This document shows positions 1 through 10,889 of a stretch of DNA of 64,000 nt, one piece after another (positions within the stretch are counted from its first letter, which is position 1; every line of letters starts with the position of its first letter). The notes under the pieces were generated by a model that saw nothing but the letters and a program-made list of their open reading frames with translations, did not search any database and was not told the origin of the DNA. The position numbers and the translations under genes were made by a program. This DNA is from Taeniopygia guttata (lineage: Eukaryota > Chordata > Aves > Passeriformes > Estrildidae), in contig NC_133063.1 of the NCBI RefSeq assembly GCF_048771995.1, forward strand, positions 27,484,810 through 27,548,809. The letters run 5' to 3'.

Positions 1-851
1 AATCAGCCTCTTCCAAGATCTCAGCTAAAATATTAGAACTGAAGCCACGAATATAATAAAAAAATATTGTGCTGCAGAGCACAGCAACAGGCCCAGCCCT
101 CCACAGTAGGGCTCACCACCTCTGCAAAGGGTGATTTGCTCTGTGCTTGACTCTCACCATCTGGGAAGGGCAGCACTTTGAGGCACAGTTCTCCATCCCT
201 CATATTAGAGAGACCTTTGGTTCAGGGGCTTCAGTTTGCAGGAGTCTTTGCTAAATAACATTTAAAGGAGAAGGATAGTTAATTCTTCTGATGGAAACAG
301 CTAGTGATGGCCCACTGAGATTCAAGCAGAAAAAAAACAGAATTGCTGCTTTTGTGTCATTGATGTCTGCCGTTTAATTTTAAATGCACTCCTCTGTTTG
401 TAATAAACCTGACACTGATTTCCCAAGGTGAGCACTCAGTGCTGCCTTCTCCCAGTCATCTCGTTTATTGGTAGTGAGTTTCTCTTAGGAGGGCTCTCAT
501 GAGCTTGCTGCTTACCCCTGCTACCATGTCCCTGACATACCACGCTACAGCTCTTCTTCCATTAAATTCTAGAAAAAAAAAAATTAGCATACAGAAAGAG
601 CAAATTTTGCTCTTAATAGAATTAATTATATTTAATTATAACTTTGGGAGTATTTTTTCACCATTTGTACCATGATTTATTTTAGGTATACTACACTGTT
701 ACTGACAAAAAGCAAAATTCCCAGAAAATTTGGCATGTTGCAGTTCCCTGTAATGGTGGGAAGCTCATCCTCACCTCTTTTTCACATGTATTTCTGCAAT
801 GTCTGATTTTTTTTTAATTTGAAAAAAGGTATCTTTTTTGCAATGCAAATC
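1..851. other. No gene seen
   Basis: Low-complexity, AT-leaning intergenic DNA. No open frame with family resemblance, no clear repeat boundary and no RNA gene could be recognised. Confidence 0.6.
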
Positions 852-1624
852 ACAGAATCACAGAATAATGAGGTTGGAAGAGACCTCTAAGATCATCAAG
901 TCCAACCTATGCCCTAACACCTCAACTAGACTATAGCACTGTGTGCCATGTCCAGTCTTTTTTTAAACACATCCAGAGATGGTGGTTCCACCACCGCCTT
1001 GGGAAGACAGTTCCAATACTTTATTATTCTTTCAGTGAAAAATTTGTTTCCTAATGTCCAACCTATACCTTCCCTGATGCAGCTTGAGGCTGTGTCCTCT
1101 TGTTCTGTCAGTTGCTGCCCGGTGAAAGAGACTGACCCCCACCTGTCTAGAGCCTCCCTTCAGGAAGCTGTAGAGAGCAATAAGGTCACCCTAAGCCTCC
1201 TCTTCTCCAGACTGAACACCCCCAGCTCCCTCAAATGTTCCTCACAGGGCTTGTGTTCCAAGCCCCTCACCAGCCTTGTTGCCCTCCTCTGGATGTGCTC
1301 AAGCGACTCAACGTCCTTCCCAAACTGAGGGGCCAGAACTGGACACAGCATTCAAGGTGCAGCCTCACCAATGCTGAGTACAGGGGGAGAATGACCTCCC
1401 TGATCCTGCTGGTCACACAATTCCTAATGCAGGCCAGGATGCCCTTGGCCTTCTTGGCCACCAGGACACACTGCTGGCTCATGTTCAACCAGCTGTCAAC
1501 CAGCACCCCAGGCCCCTTTCCACCTGAACACTATCCAGCCACACTGCCCCCAGCTTGTAACGCTGTAGGGGATTTTTGTGGCCAAAATATAGAACTTGGC
1601 ACTTAGACTTATTAAATTTCATGC
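852..1624 (-). mobile_element. CR1 LINE fragment, 5'-truncated
   Basis: The left end reads as the reverse complement of the CR1 3' end (a CACAGAATCACAGAAT-type start followed by GGTTGGAAGAGACC), so the element points leftward. Minus-strand frames at 1160-1351 and 1267-1506 give pieces of the CR1 ORF2 reverse transcriptase C-terminus (for example [17 protein letters not shown]), in two frames, so it is decayed. CR1 is the dominant LINE of birds and moves by target-primed reverse transcription; 5' truncation is normal. The right end runs into an LTR near 1625. Confidence 0.88.
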
Positions 1625-1876
1625 TGTTGGGAAAGAGTTCAAAAGGAATGTAAATAATTCATTATCTCCCTTGTTGTTCACATTGTTTATAGATATGTTC
1701 TGCCACCGTGTGCCATTCACAGTGGCACCAATGGTGTGAGATGTTTTTACTTTAAGACCAATGAAATTGGTCTGCATGATGTGCTCCATAAAATGAGCGA
1801 TGTATTTGAAATAAATCAGTTCAGTTCTCTTCTTTGCCTTCTAACTTGGAGTCTTTATTCCTGTCCTGCCTCAACA
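1625..1876 (+). repeat. 5' LTR of a small LTR element
   Basis: This segment recurs at 4905-5184 with the same landmarks: AAAAGGAATGTAAATAATTC, ACTTTAAGACCAATGAAATT, a poly(A) signal in GAAATAAATCAGTTC and the end CCTGCCTCAACA. The left boundary is blurred because the abutting CR1 reads into it (ATGCTGTTGG); the right copy has about 20 extra bases after its polypurine tract, so this copy may be clipped. Confidence 0.8.
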
Positions 1877-4800
1877 ACGACAACTGGTGACCCCTTGTGG
1901 AACTGTACCCACCCCTGAAGGAACAGGGACTGGTGGACCCTGACTGTTACTGCAGCCTAGGCTGAAGACTCAGGACACTGAGGGATCAAGGGTGGCACTT
2001 CTCAGCCGTAGCTGGATGCCAGCAGCCTGGAGGTTCTGGCCAGACACCTTTTTCCTCTTGAGTGAGGTAATGCTGAAACCACATACCTTCTGGAGAAAGC
2101 TTGGTTCTGTTTGGACCATGGGTTGGCTCTTAGAAGCCGAGAACTGAGCTGGACGGGTTCTCCCTGGAATAGCAGACTGTCTGTCTCTTGAAGTGGATGT
2201 TTGCTAAGGGAGGGTTTTCTTGGAACATGGGGACCACCTTTGTGCAGCTGAATGGCTGGTTTTGTTCTCCTGGCAGGGATATATCCCTCAGCTGGGGGTT
2301 CAAGTGTCTGAGGCCGAGCTTGTTTTCCTCCTGGGTTGGGCTCGGGACTATGGATTTTCTATGTATCTCAGATGCGCCTTTGACCATAGTATTTGGCAGG
2401 ATTTGGGACACTGCTTATGAAGCAGCTGGACAAGGGGAACACAACAGCACCCGCACTAGGAGCGCATCTACACAGCCCTGTGGAGCAAGACCCTGAGAGG
2501 CAGCGGTTCCAACTGGGACATTTCAGGATTCCGGACACTGACCATGCTTCAGCAAGCACCACAACTGGCCGCGCAGACCCACCACATCTTGAGCATGGTG
2601 CCGGTGACACCATCCGCCTTTCAGGTGGCAGCCGGGGTGCCTTTGTTACAACTATTGGCAGACCCGACATTGCAGGGACTGCACGGGGCAACACCGCACT
2701 GGTGGGAGCCACCACTGCCCGCGGCTCTGCAGCCCCCACCTCTGAAATGCAGTTTGGGGGCGTCCGGTGCCGCCCACGGCTCGTGATGCAGTGGGGGCTG
2801 CTGCCCCCCCGACTCCTTCACTAATGGAGCCTGCGCAGATGTAAGGGTCCCTGTGTACCGCCAGGATCGGCAATGGAGCCTTTGATCCATCCCCTGGTGT
2901 GGCCTCTGCTCCCCGCGAGGGCTTTGGCTTTGCTGGCGGGACAGTCGCAGCTGCCTCCCAGTCCACTCCTCTGCACGCCGCTTGCACTGGCTCGCTTGAC
3001 GTCTTTTGCGGTGCCGTCGCCTACCGTGCAGCAACATGTCTTGGGCGGGACCTCCACGTCATTCTCTGCCCTGCCCTCTGTGGGACTGGCTCCCGCACCA
3101 CGAGCGGTGGCTGCCATAGCACCGCCCCTGCTGGCAGCGGGGTTCGCCGCCCCGCCCGCCGCTCCGCCTGCCGCTCAGTCCTTCCGTGCAGCCGCCCGCT
3201 CCACTCGGACCGGCGGTGTGCTACGCCATGAGGGGGACTGCGCCCACCGCTCCGCTCGCTGCGGCGGGGCAGCGCCCACAGGGCGCAGAGGCTCCTGCCT
3301 CCGCACTGCCTGATGCCGACTCATCAGCACCGACTCCGCTCTGTGATCCGCCGCGGGCAGTGGCCAAGAGCCCAGTGCTGGACAACAATTCCAGCCCATT
3401 CGTTTTAGAGCCTGCACCCAGCCCACCAACCACTCCGCTTCCCTCCGACTGCCCCGAGCTCTGTCCCTCTGAGCCAGAGGCAGAGGCCCTGTGAGGGAGC
3501 ACCGGCTTGGTCTGCAGCAGCATCCCTGCTGCTGGTCCTGTGTCTGGGGATGGGGGTGAGAGGGCAGACACACTGGGAGCGAAGAGCAGCCCCTTGTACT
3601 GGGCACATATGAGTGGTACTAAGAGCCCCAAAGCCCAGGTGGAATTTTATATTCCTGGGAAAACCTCTCCTGCCGGCGCCCTGCGCGTCCTACTCCTGTT
3701 CACAGAGCAGGATGCAGAGAAGCTGTGGTATGGTCCATGGCCAGGTGGGGTGGAGGGAGGGGGAAAAGCCGGAGGAATTGCCAAGACTATTGCAGCCTGG
3801 TGGGGTCGGGGACCGAAAAATAATGTTGGAATGGGTCGCCCATCTGAGGGTGGCCATGAGGTGTCCCCGGGACCCCAGATCCAGGGCCCCAAGTGATACT
3901 GATGAGACTCTGGGGGGAGGGACCGAGCCGCATGGGTCTTGGCTCGGCAGAGAGCCTGGGCTCCCTGCCCCCCCCCCCCACCCCCCCCCCCCCCGGCCGG
4001 GTTTGGGACGCTTGGTCCAACTCCCTGGGCAGGGTCCTCCGCCTTACCTTGCACTGCAGGGTCCTAGAGCTCACCAGTGCTGCTGGCTCTTCTGGGAAGA
4101 AAAAAAAAAAAAAAGCAGAAAGAGCTGTGTTTTTACTGACACCTCAAAGTACTGGAAAACCACGAGTCAGCCTCGGCCCAAGTGATTGAATTAAGGTCTG
4201 CGGCCATGGCATTTCAGAAATCTCATGGCATTTAAGATATTTCTCAAGTGTTTTTGAATTTGGTCAATTTCTGAACTGGGTCAATTACACTTAATTGTTT
4301 TGAAAACTGAGGATGCAATTTGGACCTGAGTTCAATTTTATCACTCAAGTTGTTCATTGAGAACATGACTGACTACATGGGCCAAAGCCTTGCATGATTC
4401 TTCTATCAAGTGCACACACCTTGCAAAAAGCAATTAGATGAATGCCAACCAAGGCTTGACCTGCTGCACCTTGCTGGCTTGGACAAATCCCAGAGACCTA
4501 AAGGCTTTGCACCTGTGGCAGACAGATGTTGGTCGTCTTGCCAAATTCCGAATTTGGCTGATTTGGGTATGTGCACTTGTTTGTTAATACCTTTTTTTCT
4601 GTCATGTGGGCATCTGCTCACACTGGGAAATGGGTTTTGACAAGTTGGACTTCTAGTCCTTTGGCAGACTGACAATAGGTTGTTACTATACTAAAGTTGG
4701 TAACTGATATCTTGAAAATTATAATATAAGTTTGGAATCTCTCCAACTGTTCTGAGTTAATATCCAAACTGAGATTTTGATTGACTTGAGTCAATAAAAC

Positions 4801-4904
4801 TCTCGATCTGTGTCTGTTCTCTTTCCTGCAAGGGCCCTGCAGGAGGGCACAAACAAAACAGGGGAAATATGGATACTCTCAGTTCAGATAGAAAAGGGGA
4901 GATT
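1877..4904 (+). mobile_element. Interior of a non-autonomous LTR element
   Basis: About 3 kb between two like-oriented LTRs. No protease, reverse transcriptase or integrase motif is found in any frame. Open frames of 100-190 codons overlap each other in several frames, are rich in Pro, Ala and Gly, and contain no zinc knuckle. A piece near 2220-2420 followed by a Pro-rich stretch at 2544-2786 could be a gag remnant, but I cannot show it. Poly-C runs lie at 3967-3994 and a poly-A run near 4100. A polypurine tract (GAAAAGGGGAGA, 4891-4902) precedes the 3' LTR. The element must have been copied by enzymes of another virus. Confidence 0.65.
1885..1896 (+). other. Primer binding site, Trp-tRNA-like
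   Basis: TGGTGACCCC lies 8 bases after the 5' LTR. Its ten bases match the complement of the tRNA-Trp 3' end, the primer used by alpharetroviruses; the match stops afterwards. This is a short match and therefore tentative. Confidence 0.45.
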
Positions 4905-5184
4905 TGTACCATGCTGAGCCTGGGAAAGAATTCAAAAGGAATGTAAATAATTCATTATCTCCCTTGTTGTTCACATTGTTTGTAGATTCACATTGTTTGT
5001 ATATTCTGCCACTGTGCACCATTCACAGTGCACCAATGGTGTGAGATTTTTTTACTTTAAGACCAATGAAATTGGTCTGCACTATGTGCTCTATAAAATG
5101 AGCAATGTATTTGAAATAAATCAGTTCAGTTCCCTTCTTTGCCTTCTGACTTGAAGACTTCTTTATTCCTGTCCTGCCTCAACA
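4905..5184 (+). repeat. 3' LTR of the small LTR element
   Basis: Begins TGTACC directly after the polypurine tract and ends CCTCAACA. It matches 1625-1876 along its length with scattered substitutions and a short internal duplication (TTCACATTGTTTGTA twice near 4970-4998). Divergence from the left copy is clearly greater than for the other LTR pairs in this window, so the insertion is older. Confidence 0.8.
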
Positions 5185-5920
5185 GTGACACCACATCCTT
5201 GCAGCAAATTATCAGCAGCTAAACATCATGGTTATGAATAATTCCAGCTTGCCCTTGTCCTGGTATTTCTCACTTCTAGAACAAATTTGGAACAAATATG
5301 GAACAAAATTTCCATTATAAATTCAGTCATATTTATTAGTAAACCTCTCTCCCCTGTAAAAGTGGCATCTTAAGCATTTAATTCTCTCAGAGAATGGTGA
5401 ATATAACATTTATTTTTTTTTTTAATACAAGTATCCTGTTTCACTGAATCAATACACATATACACATAACAGCTGTTTCTGTTCCTGTGTTTTATGGAGG
5501 TTTATGTCCCATATTTAATGACTGTCTGTCATTGTTGAGAATTGCAGACACAGCAAGAAAGTTGCTGCCCAGAAATAAAAGATACAGGGGAAATAATATT
5601 TTTCTTGGATGCTTTGCATCTTCAGAATTCAATACTGGACGGAACAGGAAAAAAGGAGAGGAGAAAAGAAGAAAACGGCTCATCACATGTATTATATGCT
5701 TTCACTGCTTTATGTAGCTTATGGCTGGGCAGCAGAAAAACACAGACTAAAGCACTGTTCATTTTCTCATCCTGGAAGAGTTTTTTTTCCTTTTTTTTTT
5801 CCCTCTGGAAACAGAGGATATATTGGATAGCTGTGTTTCATTTCTTATAGGGTACTTTAATTTTATTTGTGAAAAGCACAAGGGGCTTGTGTCACTCTGG
5901 GTCTGGCCCAAATGAACAGA
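5185..5920. other. No gene seen
   Basis: AT-rich intergenic DNA. Short frames at 5487-5850 carry no recognisable domain. Confidence 0.5.
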
Positions 5921-5929
5921 CCACCTGGG

Positions 5930-6790
5930 AGATTGGTGAGAGGTCTCCAAACTTGGAGATCAAAAATGAGAGATGGGCACAGACTGGTGACCCAAAAATA
6001 AAGAGGATTTATTGTTGCTTTGCGAGACCAGCTCTGGGCGGGCGCCGGTGGAAGTGTAGGGGAGGGGGGAGAGGCGGGTGCCACTTTGCCCTTCGGCTCT
6101 GTGTGGTTCAGCTTCAGCGCAGGAACAGACGAATAGCGACACGGGACTCGGGTGCAAACACGTGTTTATTGTGGGTGCCTGTTCCCCAAGACACCGGGGC
6201 ACCGACCGAGGGTCGGTTATACCCCCAAGCTGGGGGGGAGGGGGGGGAAATAGGAACTGCGGCCAATGGGGATAGGGCAGAGGGTGGGGAAACCCCGGAG
6301 ACCCCGGGGAGGCAGGAGCGGCGATGGGAAAGGCAGGGAGGGGGGTCGGGACCAACCTCGTGGTGAGAGGGAAGGATAAGGGAATGCAGGATCGGGACAA
6401 AGGACCGCGGGGGGAGGGGGGAGGGGGACTCGGGGGGGGAAGAAGAAAAAATTACAACTCCCACAATTTATTAATATGAAAATAACAAACAGGATTGAAG
6501 ACAAGCACTGTATGGAGGGGTGCACCAAAATGGCCCAGGGCAAGCATAAACAGAACTTCTATAAGGTAGGATAGAGATGGAGTTTTAGGGTGGGGGTCCA
6601 ATAGGAAAGAGGGAGTAGGAATATGCAAAATATTACAGAACTTTTAAACCTATAATTTCACAGAGAACCGAGAACATTCTGGAGGTGATTAACATGTACA
6701 CACAGGGAATGCTGGGAGTGAACCAATCTCCTCCCCATAACTGCAGTGGGTTTCTCCCTGCCATTTTCCTTCAGTCTTGAAAACTTTATT
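5930..6790 (-). repeat. LTR-like debris, minus orientation
   Basis: Several reversed poly(A)-type signals (GATTTATTG near 6006, GTGTTTATTG near 6162, AATTTATTAAT near 6466, ACTTTATTTC near 6782) sit in GC-rich blocks with long purine runs, and a TATA-like GGTTATACCC lies at about 6217. This is what overlapping decayed minus-strand LTRs look like, but no paired copy or target duplication was found. Long frames on both strands here are compositional. Confidence 0.35.
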
Positions 6791-6813
6791 TCATCCCAAT
6801 ATCTCCCCGTACA

Positions 6814-7079
<266 letters not shown>

Positions 7080-7292
7080 GACTTTTCTGTTGTAAGATTT
7101 CTGAGAGAGACAGGACATGATTAATATTTAGAGTAAGGATTGAGCTACCCCTCAGACTAGGCCCCTGATAAGCAGCCTTGTTGGGGCCTGGAAGCCTTGA
7201 TGCAGTAAGAAAGTAGTTGTGGCGCAGTTAGAAATTATGTTAAGGTAACCACAAAGTAATGAGCTATTTGAGTGTGAATTAGGGTAGAGCTG
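7080..7292 (+). repeat. Left half of an outer-element LTR, with internal tail
   Basis: Bases 7091-7115 (GTAAGATTTCTGAGAGAGAC) match the end of the outer element's interior at 25728-25754. From 7113 the sequence matches the LTR at 26198-26376 (TTGAGCTACCC, GTGGCGCAGTTAGAAATTAT, AGGGTAGAGCTG). It stops at 7292, where ERV-1 is inserted; the LTR resumes at 24242. Compared with the right copy, about 440 bases of the LTR start are missing between two AGGA motifs. Confidence 0.8.
7289..7292. repeat. Target-site duplication of ERV-1, left (GCTG)
   Basis: GCTG here and GTTG at 24238-24241 flank ERV-1. One mismatch in four, but removing ERV-1 and one copy restores the outer LTR order seen intact at 26370-26390, which supports the 4-bp call. 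Four-base duplications are typical of gammaretroviruses. Confidence 0.65.
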
Positions 7293-7685
7293 TGTGAGAA
7301 ACTATAGACTGGGGTATTGTTTATTAAGATATATGTTAAGCCCAATGTAAAGGTTAGGCAACAGAAGATATGCAAACAGCCAACGGACACAGCTTATGCA
7401 AGACAAGATAACTGCAATCACTTACTCCAGAGACTGCTTATGCAAACATAAGATAACTGCAAGACGTTCCAGGAACTGGCTTGCAAGATATTCCAGGAAG
7501 ACAAAAGGGGACCCCACTACTTCATGAAAAATGGAATAAAAGGGGGCTGTTTGAACTGATCAGGGCGGCAGTTGGTGGAGCGCAGACTCCCCTGTCGTCC
7601 AGCACTGTCTTTGCTCATATTCTACTTGCTGTAATTAATAAAATTTTAATTGGATTATGATCCGTTGTGGCGCAAATTTATAACA
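7293..7685 (+). repeat. 5' LTR of ERV-1
   Basis: 393 bp, TGTGAGAAAC to TTATAACA. A TATA-like GGAATAAAAGGG lies near 7532 and a poly(A) signal ATTAATAAAATT near 7636. A direct repeat built on GCTTATGCAA and AAGATAACTGCAA occurs twice (about 7391 and 7436) and looks like a duplicated enhancer in U3. Confidence 0.95.
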
Positions 7686-7690
7686 ATTTC

Positions 7691-7708
7691 TGGTGCCGTG
7701 ACTCGGAT
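7691..7708 (+). other. Primer binding site, His-tRNA
   Basis: TGGTGCCGTGACTCGGAT is an 18-base match to the complement of vertebrate tRNA-His 3' end including CCA. It begins five bases after the 5' LTR and is the site where minus-strand DNA synthesis would start. Confidence 0.9.
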
Positions 7709-7885
7709 AAGGAACGGTGGGCTTTGGTCCTCCGGGGAGGCGCCCCGTGACATTTCGCGGCCCCGCGACCAACAGCTTACCCCAACCTTACCGACAAACC
7801 TAAAGTCTAGGATAATGAGGAAAGGAGAAACCGGTAAAATCCCATAAAGATTCTGTGCACGGGAGTCCGGACGAAGACGCAGGAC

Positions 7886-7893
7886 GCGTAAGT
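7886..7893 (+). promoter_or_regulatory. Candidate splice donor in ERV-1 leader
   Basis: GCGTAAGT matches the vertebrate donor consensus and lies between the primer site and gag, the usual place for the donor of spliced env mRNA. A possible partner acceptor (TTGCTTGTTTTAG) ends near 21438. Confidence 0.5.
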
Positions 7894-8115
7894 ATATTGC
7901 GAAATCATTCGCAGAGCGAAATTGTTCGCGGTGAAATTGTTCACGGGTTTGCCATTCGGGCGGGATTGGGTTTCCTGGAATATAACGAATGAGAGGTTCG
8001 ATATACTGAACCAAGCAAGTGTGGACTCTTAAGTACTGCGTTTTCCATCTCCCGCGAGGGACTGGGCCAGGAACAAGAGGAGCGAGTGAGTGTGTGTTTG
8101 TGGATATTCCAGAAG

Positions 8116-9533
8116 ATGGGGGTGAAGGGCAGCAAGCCTTCGACTCTCATGGGAAGGGTGCCCACTGTACCTAAGAATACCCCTCTGGCATATATCTTAG
8201 ATAATTGGAGATATTTCCCTGGAACCCTAGGGAAAGATAAGCAAAATATGATAGAATATTGTACTAAGATATGGGGAGGGAAGAAGATTTCTAAAAATGT
8301 CTGTTGGCCAGTCTATGGGTCAGAAGAAGATTGGGTAAGACAGCAATTAAACCTCTGGGTTAATAACAAAAAACTCCTTAACCCGGAGGAGAGTCAATAT
8401 GCGGAAGTGTGGCTAGAAAGACTGGGAGCTGGACTTTATCCGCTGAATGAAATAAAAACTAAACAAAAGAAAAAGAAGGAAGAGTTAGACGAAACCCTTC
8501 TAACCTCCCCTCCTTACATTCCTCCTCCTGTTCCCGCAGCCCCTCCAGAGGTCCCCAGAGCGCCCACTCCCCCACCAGAATCAGAAGAAGGGTCTTCCCC
8601 CCCTCCTAGAAACGTAACTAGAAGTCAAAGAGGAGCAGCTCAGATGTACCCCCTAAGGGAAATACCCATGGGGGGACCTCAGCCTGTGATCGGATATATT
8701 TCTGTACCCTTAAACTCAGCTGACCTACGAGATTTTAGAAGAACCGAGATGGGAAACTTAATTGAGGACCCACTCAGAGTAGCAGAAAGACTAGATCAAT
8801 TTTTGGGACCAAACCTTTATACTTGGGATGAGATGCAATCTATCCTTGGTCAATTATTTACTACCGAGGAAAGAGATATGATAAGCGAGCAGGAATGAGA
8901 CTGTGGGATGCTCAGCATGCCCAGGGACCTCAAGCAGATATTAAATGGCCACTCCAAAGACCTAATTGGAATAATCAGGATCTGGCGCATAGAACTCATA
9001 TGCAGGACCTGAGAACTATAGTAATTCAGGGAATTAGAGAAGCAGTACCCTGTGGCCAAAATATCAATAAAGCATTTAATGAAATGCAAAAGAAAGATGA
9101 AAGCCCTACTGAGTGGCTGGAACGACTGAGGAAAGCCCTTCAGCTGTACTCTGGGGTAAATCCAAACAACCCTTTAGGGCAAGCGCTCCTCAAAACTCAG
9201 TTTGTGGCAAAATCATGGGAAGATATCAGAAAGAAGATTGAAAAGTTAGAGGACTGGCAGAAAAGAGGGTTGAATGAATTATTGAGGGAAGCTCAGAAAG
9301 TCTACGTAAGGCCGGAAGAAGAGAGCAGCAAGCGACAAGTAAGAATGATGGTAGCAGCGGTCAGAGAGGATCGCAAAGGGCGAACTGGTGAACACAGATC
9401 TGCTAGGATGAAACAAGGGAACGTAGTAATAGAAAAGGAACAGAGATATTGTTTTTACTGTGGAAAGAAGGGACATATAAAGAAGAATTGCAGAGAAAGG
9501 ATCAGGGATGAGGAAATATTGAAAACGGAATAG
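8116..9533 (+). pseudogene. gag: ERV-1 gag (matrix, capsid, nucleocapsid), frameshifted
   Basis: Structural polyprotein of a gamma-type retrovirus. I start it at the ATG at 8116 because it gives MGVKGSK, an N-myristoylation signal; no earlier in-frame ATG looks better. The first frame (8116-8898, about 260 codons) covers matrix, a Pro-rich linker near 8500-8620 and the capsid N-terminus. It ends at TGA 8896-8898, and the capsid continues in another frame from 8895 to 9530, a single frameshift in the overlap ATGA. The second part ends with one zinc knuckle of type CX2CX4HX4C (CFYCGKKGHIKKNC, about 9450-9490), as in gammaretroviruses. The terminal TAG is followed in frame by protease. Confidence 0.9.
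9531..9533 (+). promoter_or_regulatory. Gag-pol amber readthrough stop
   Basis: TAG ends gag, and the same frame continues without interruption into protease (the aspartic motif LVDTGA is about 35 codons on). Gammaretroviruses make Gag-Pol by suppressing exactly such an amber codon. The bases after it (GAGAGTCAGGGG) are purine-rich, as expected; the downstream pseudoknot was not modelled. Confidence 0.8.
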
Positions 9534-10361
9534 GAGAGTCAGGGGATCTATATCTTAGGGGACCGGAGTCATCATGAGCCCTTGATAAAATTAAAAATAG
9601 GTCCCCATAAACAGGAGTTCACCTTTTTAGTAGACACTGGGGCTGAGAAATCAACTATTAAGCAAATACCTGAGGGATGTAAAGTTTCCTCTGAAAAAGT
9701 ACAAGTAATTGGGGCAAAAGGGGAACCCTTTAAAGTAAGTAAAATCAAAAATGTGGTATTCGAAACTGAAAATAAATTTGTAATGGGTGAACTCTTGCTT
9801 GTCCCTGAAGCAGAATTTAATCTGTTAGGACGAGATTTAATTGTTGAATTGCAATTAGAAATTAAAGTGAAAAATCAAGAGTTGACAGTGTCTGCTTATC
9901 CTTTGACCATGGATGATCAAAAACAAATTAACCCCAATGTCTGGTACTCTCCGGGCACAATTAGCAGACTGGAAATGCCACCGATTAAAATCCAAATTTC
10001 CGAACCCCACATACCTGTGAGGGTAAGGCAATATCCCATATCCTTAGAAGGACGGAGAGGATTGAAGCCAGAAATTGATCGATTGTTGGCACAAGGAATC
10101 TTAGAGCCTTGTATGTCACCCTTTAACACCCCCATTTTGCCTGTAAAGAAACCAAATGGGAAATATCGGCTCGTACATGATCTAAGGGAAATAAACAAAA
10201 GAACTATCACTCGGTTCCCTGTAGTAGCAAATCCATACACATTGCTAAGCAAACTAGGACCCCATAATTCCTGGTATAGTGTGATTGATTTAAAGGATGC
10301 TTTTTAGGCCTGTCCACTGGCAGAAGAATGCTTTTTATTTTGCCTTTGAATGGGAAGACAT
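9534..10361 (+). pseudogene. pol: ERV-1 pro-pol, N-terminal part (protease, RT fingers)
   Basis: Aspartic protease with LVDTGA (about 9635) and flap/end motif LLGRDL (about 9825), then reverse transcriptase with the YRLVHDLREIN segment and the first catalytic aspartate in VIDLKDAF (about 10280-10304). A TAG at 10305-10307 interrupts the RT directly after this motif, and a frameshift lies near 10330, since FAFEWED is read in another frame before 10361. At 10361 the gene is cut by ERV-2; it resumes at 18528 (after the duplicated GACAT). Several lesions therefore precede or accompany the insertion. Confidence 0.9.
10357..10361. repeat. Target-site duplication of ERV-2 (GACAT), left
   Basis: GACAT here is repeated exactly at 18528-18532. 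Removing ERV-2 with one copy makes the RT coding sequence continuous (EWED then IETGRRQQ), which fixes the insertion borders. Confidence 0.92.
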
Positions 10362-10720
10362 TGTTGCCTTTATAAAGGACAACCAGGGACCTGGTTCAGA
10401 TGGCAGCACGGCAGCCTGGTCTCGGCCGGGCTGCTCGGGCTAATCAACAGACGCAGATACCAATGTGGCAGACGGTTGAAAAGCGTTTATTATCCTATCT
10501 CGTGGGTTTAAATAGTTTTGGGGGTTTTTGCTACGTCAGAGGGGGGTTGGGGGTCTCAGGGGTTAGTTGGGTAGTGGAAATTTACCAGGGCAGGTGTGGC
10601 TACATTCTTCTGAGGTTTCTGGGGTTAATAGATAAGTGGGGAAGAGAGAGAGGGGGAGGGGTCTATCTTTCCGTGACATCCCGTGGTGGTCTTCCGCTCC
10701 GCCTGTCCCTATCTACTACA
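10362..10720 (-). repeat. 3' LTR of ERV-2
   Basis: 359 bp; on the minus strand it starts TGTAGTAGATAGG and ends AAGGCAACA. Reversed poly(A) signal TTTATT at 10486-10491 and TATA-like TATTTAA (minus) at 10508-10514. No difference from 18169-18527 was seen. Confidence 0.96.
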
Positions 10721-10737
10721 TCTCCCCCCTCTTTATC
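10721..10737 (-). other. Polypurine tract of ERV-2
   Basis: On the minus strand, AAAGAGGGGGGAGA directly precedes the LTR start TGTAGTAG. This is the plus-strand DNA primer site. Confidence 0.85.
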
Positions 10738-10889
10738 ACATATAAAATGAGGTAGTCGTAGGTATAGGCGCTGGAGTGAGGTACAAACTTGCAACTTGTT
10801 AAGGAAAGGGTGGTTTAGTAGATCTGGGTAGATTTTTCAAGGCAGGTGCTGAAGGCTTTAGCTACTGACTGTGTTTGCAGTTTTTTGGT

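Noticed and set aside
948..1606. Plus-strand frames of 123-126 codons
   Set aside because: Antisense of a CR1 reverse-transcriptase remnant.
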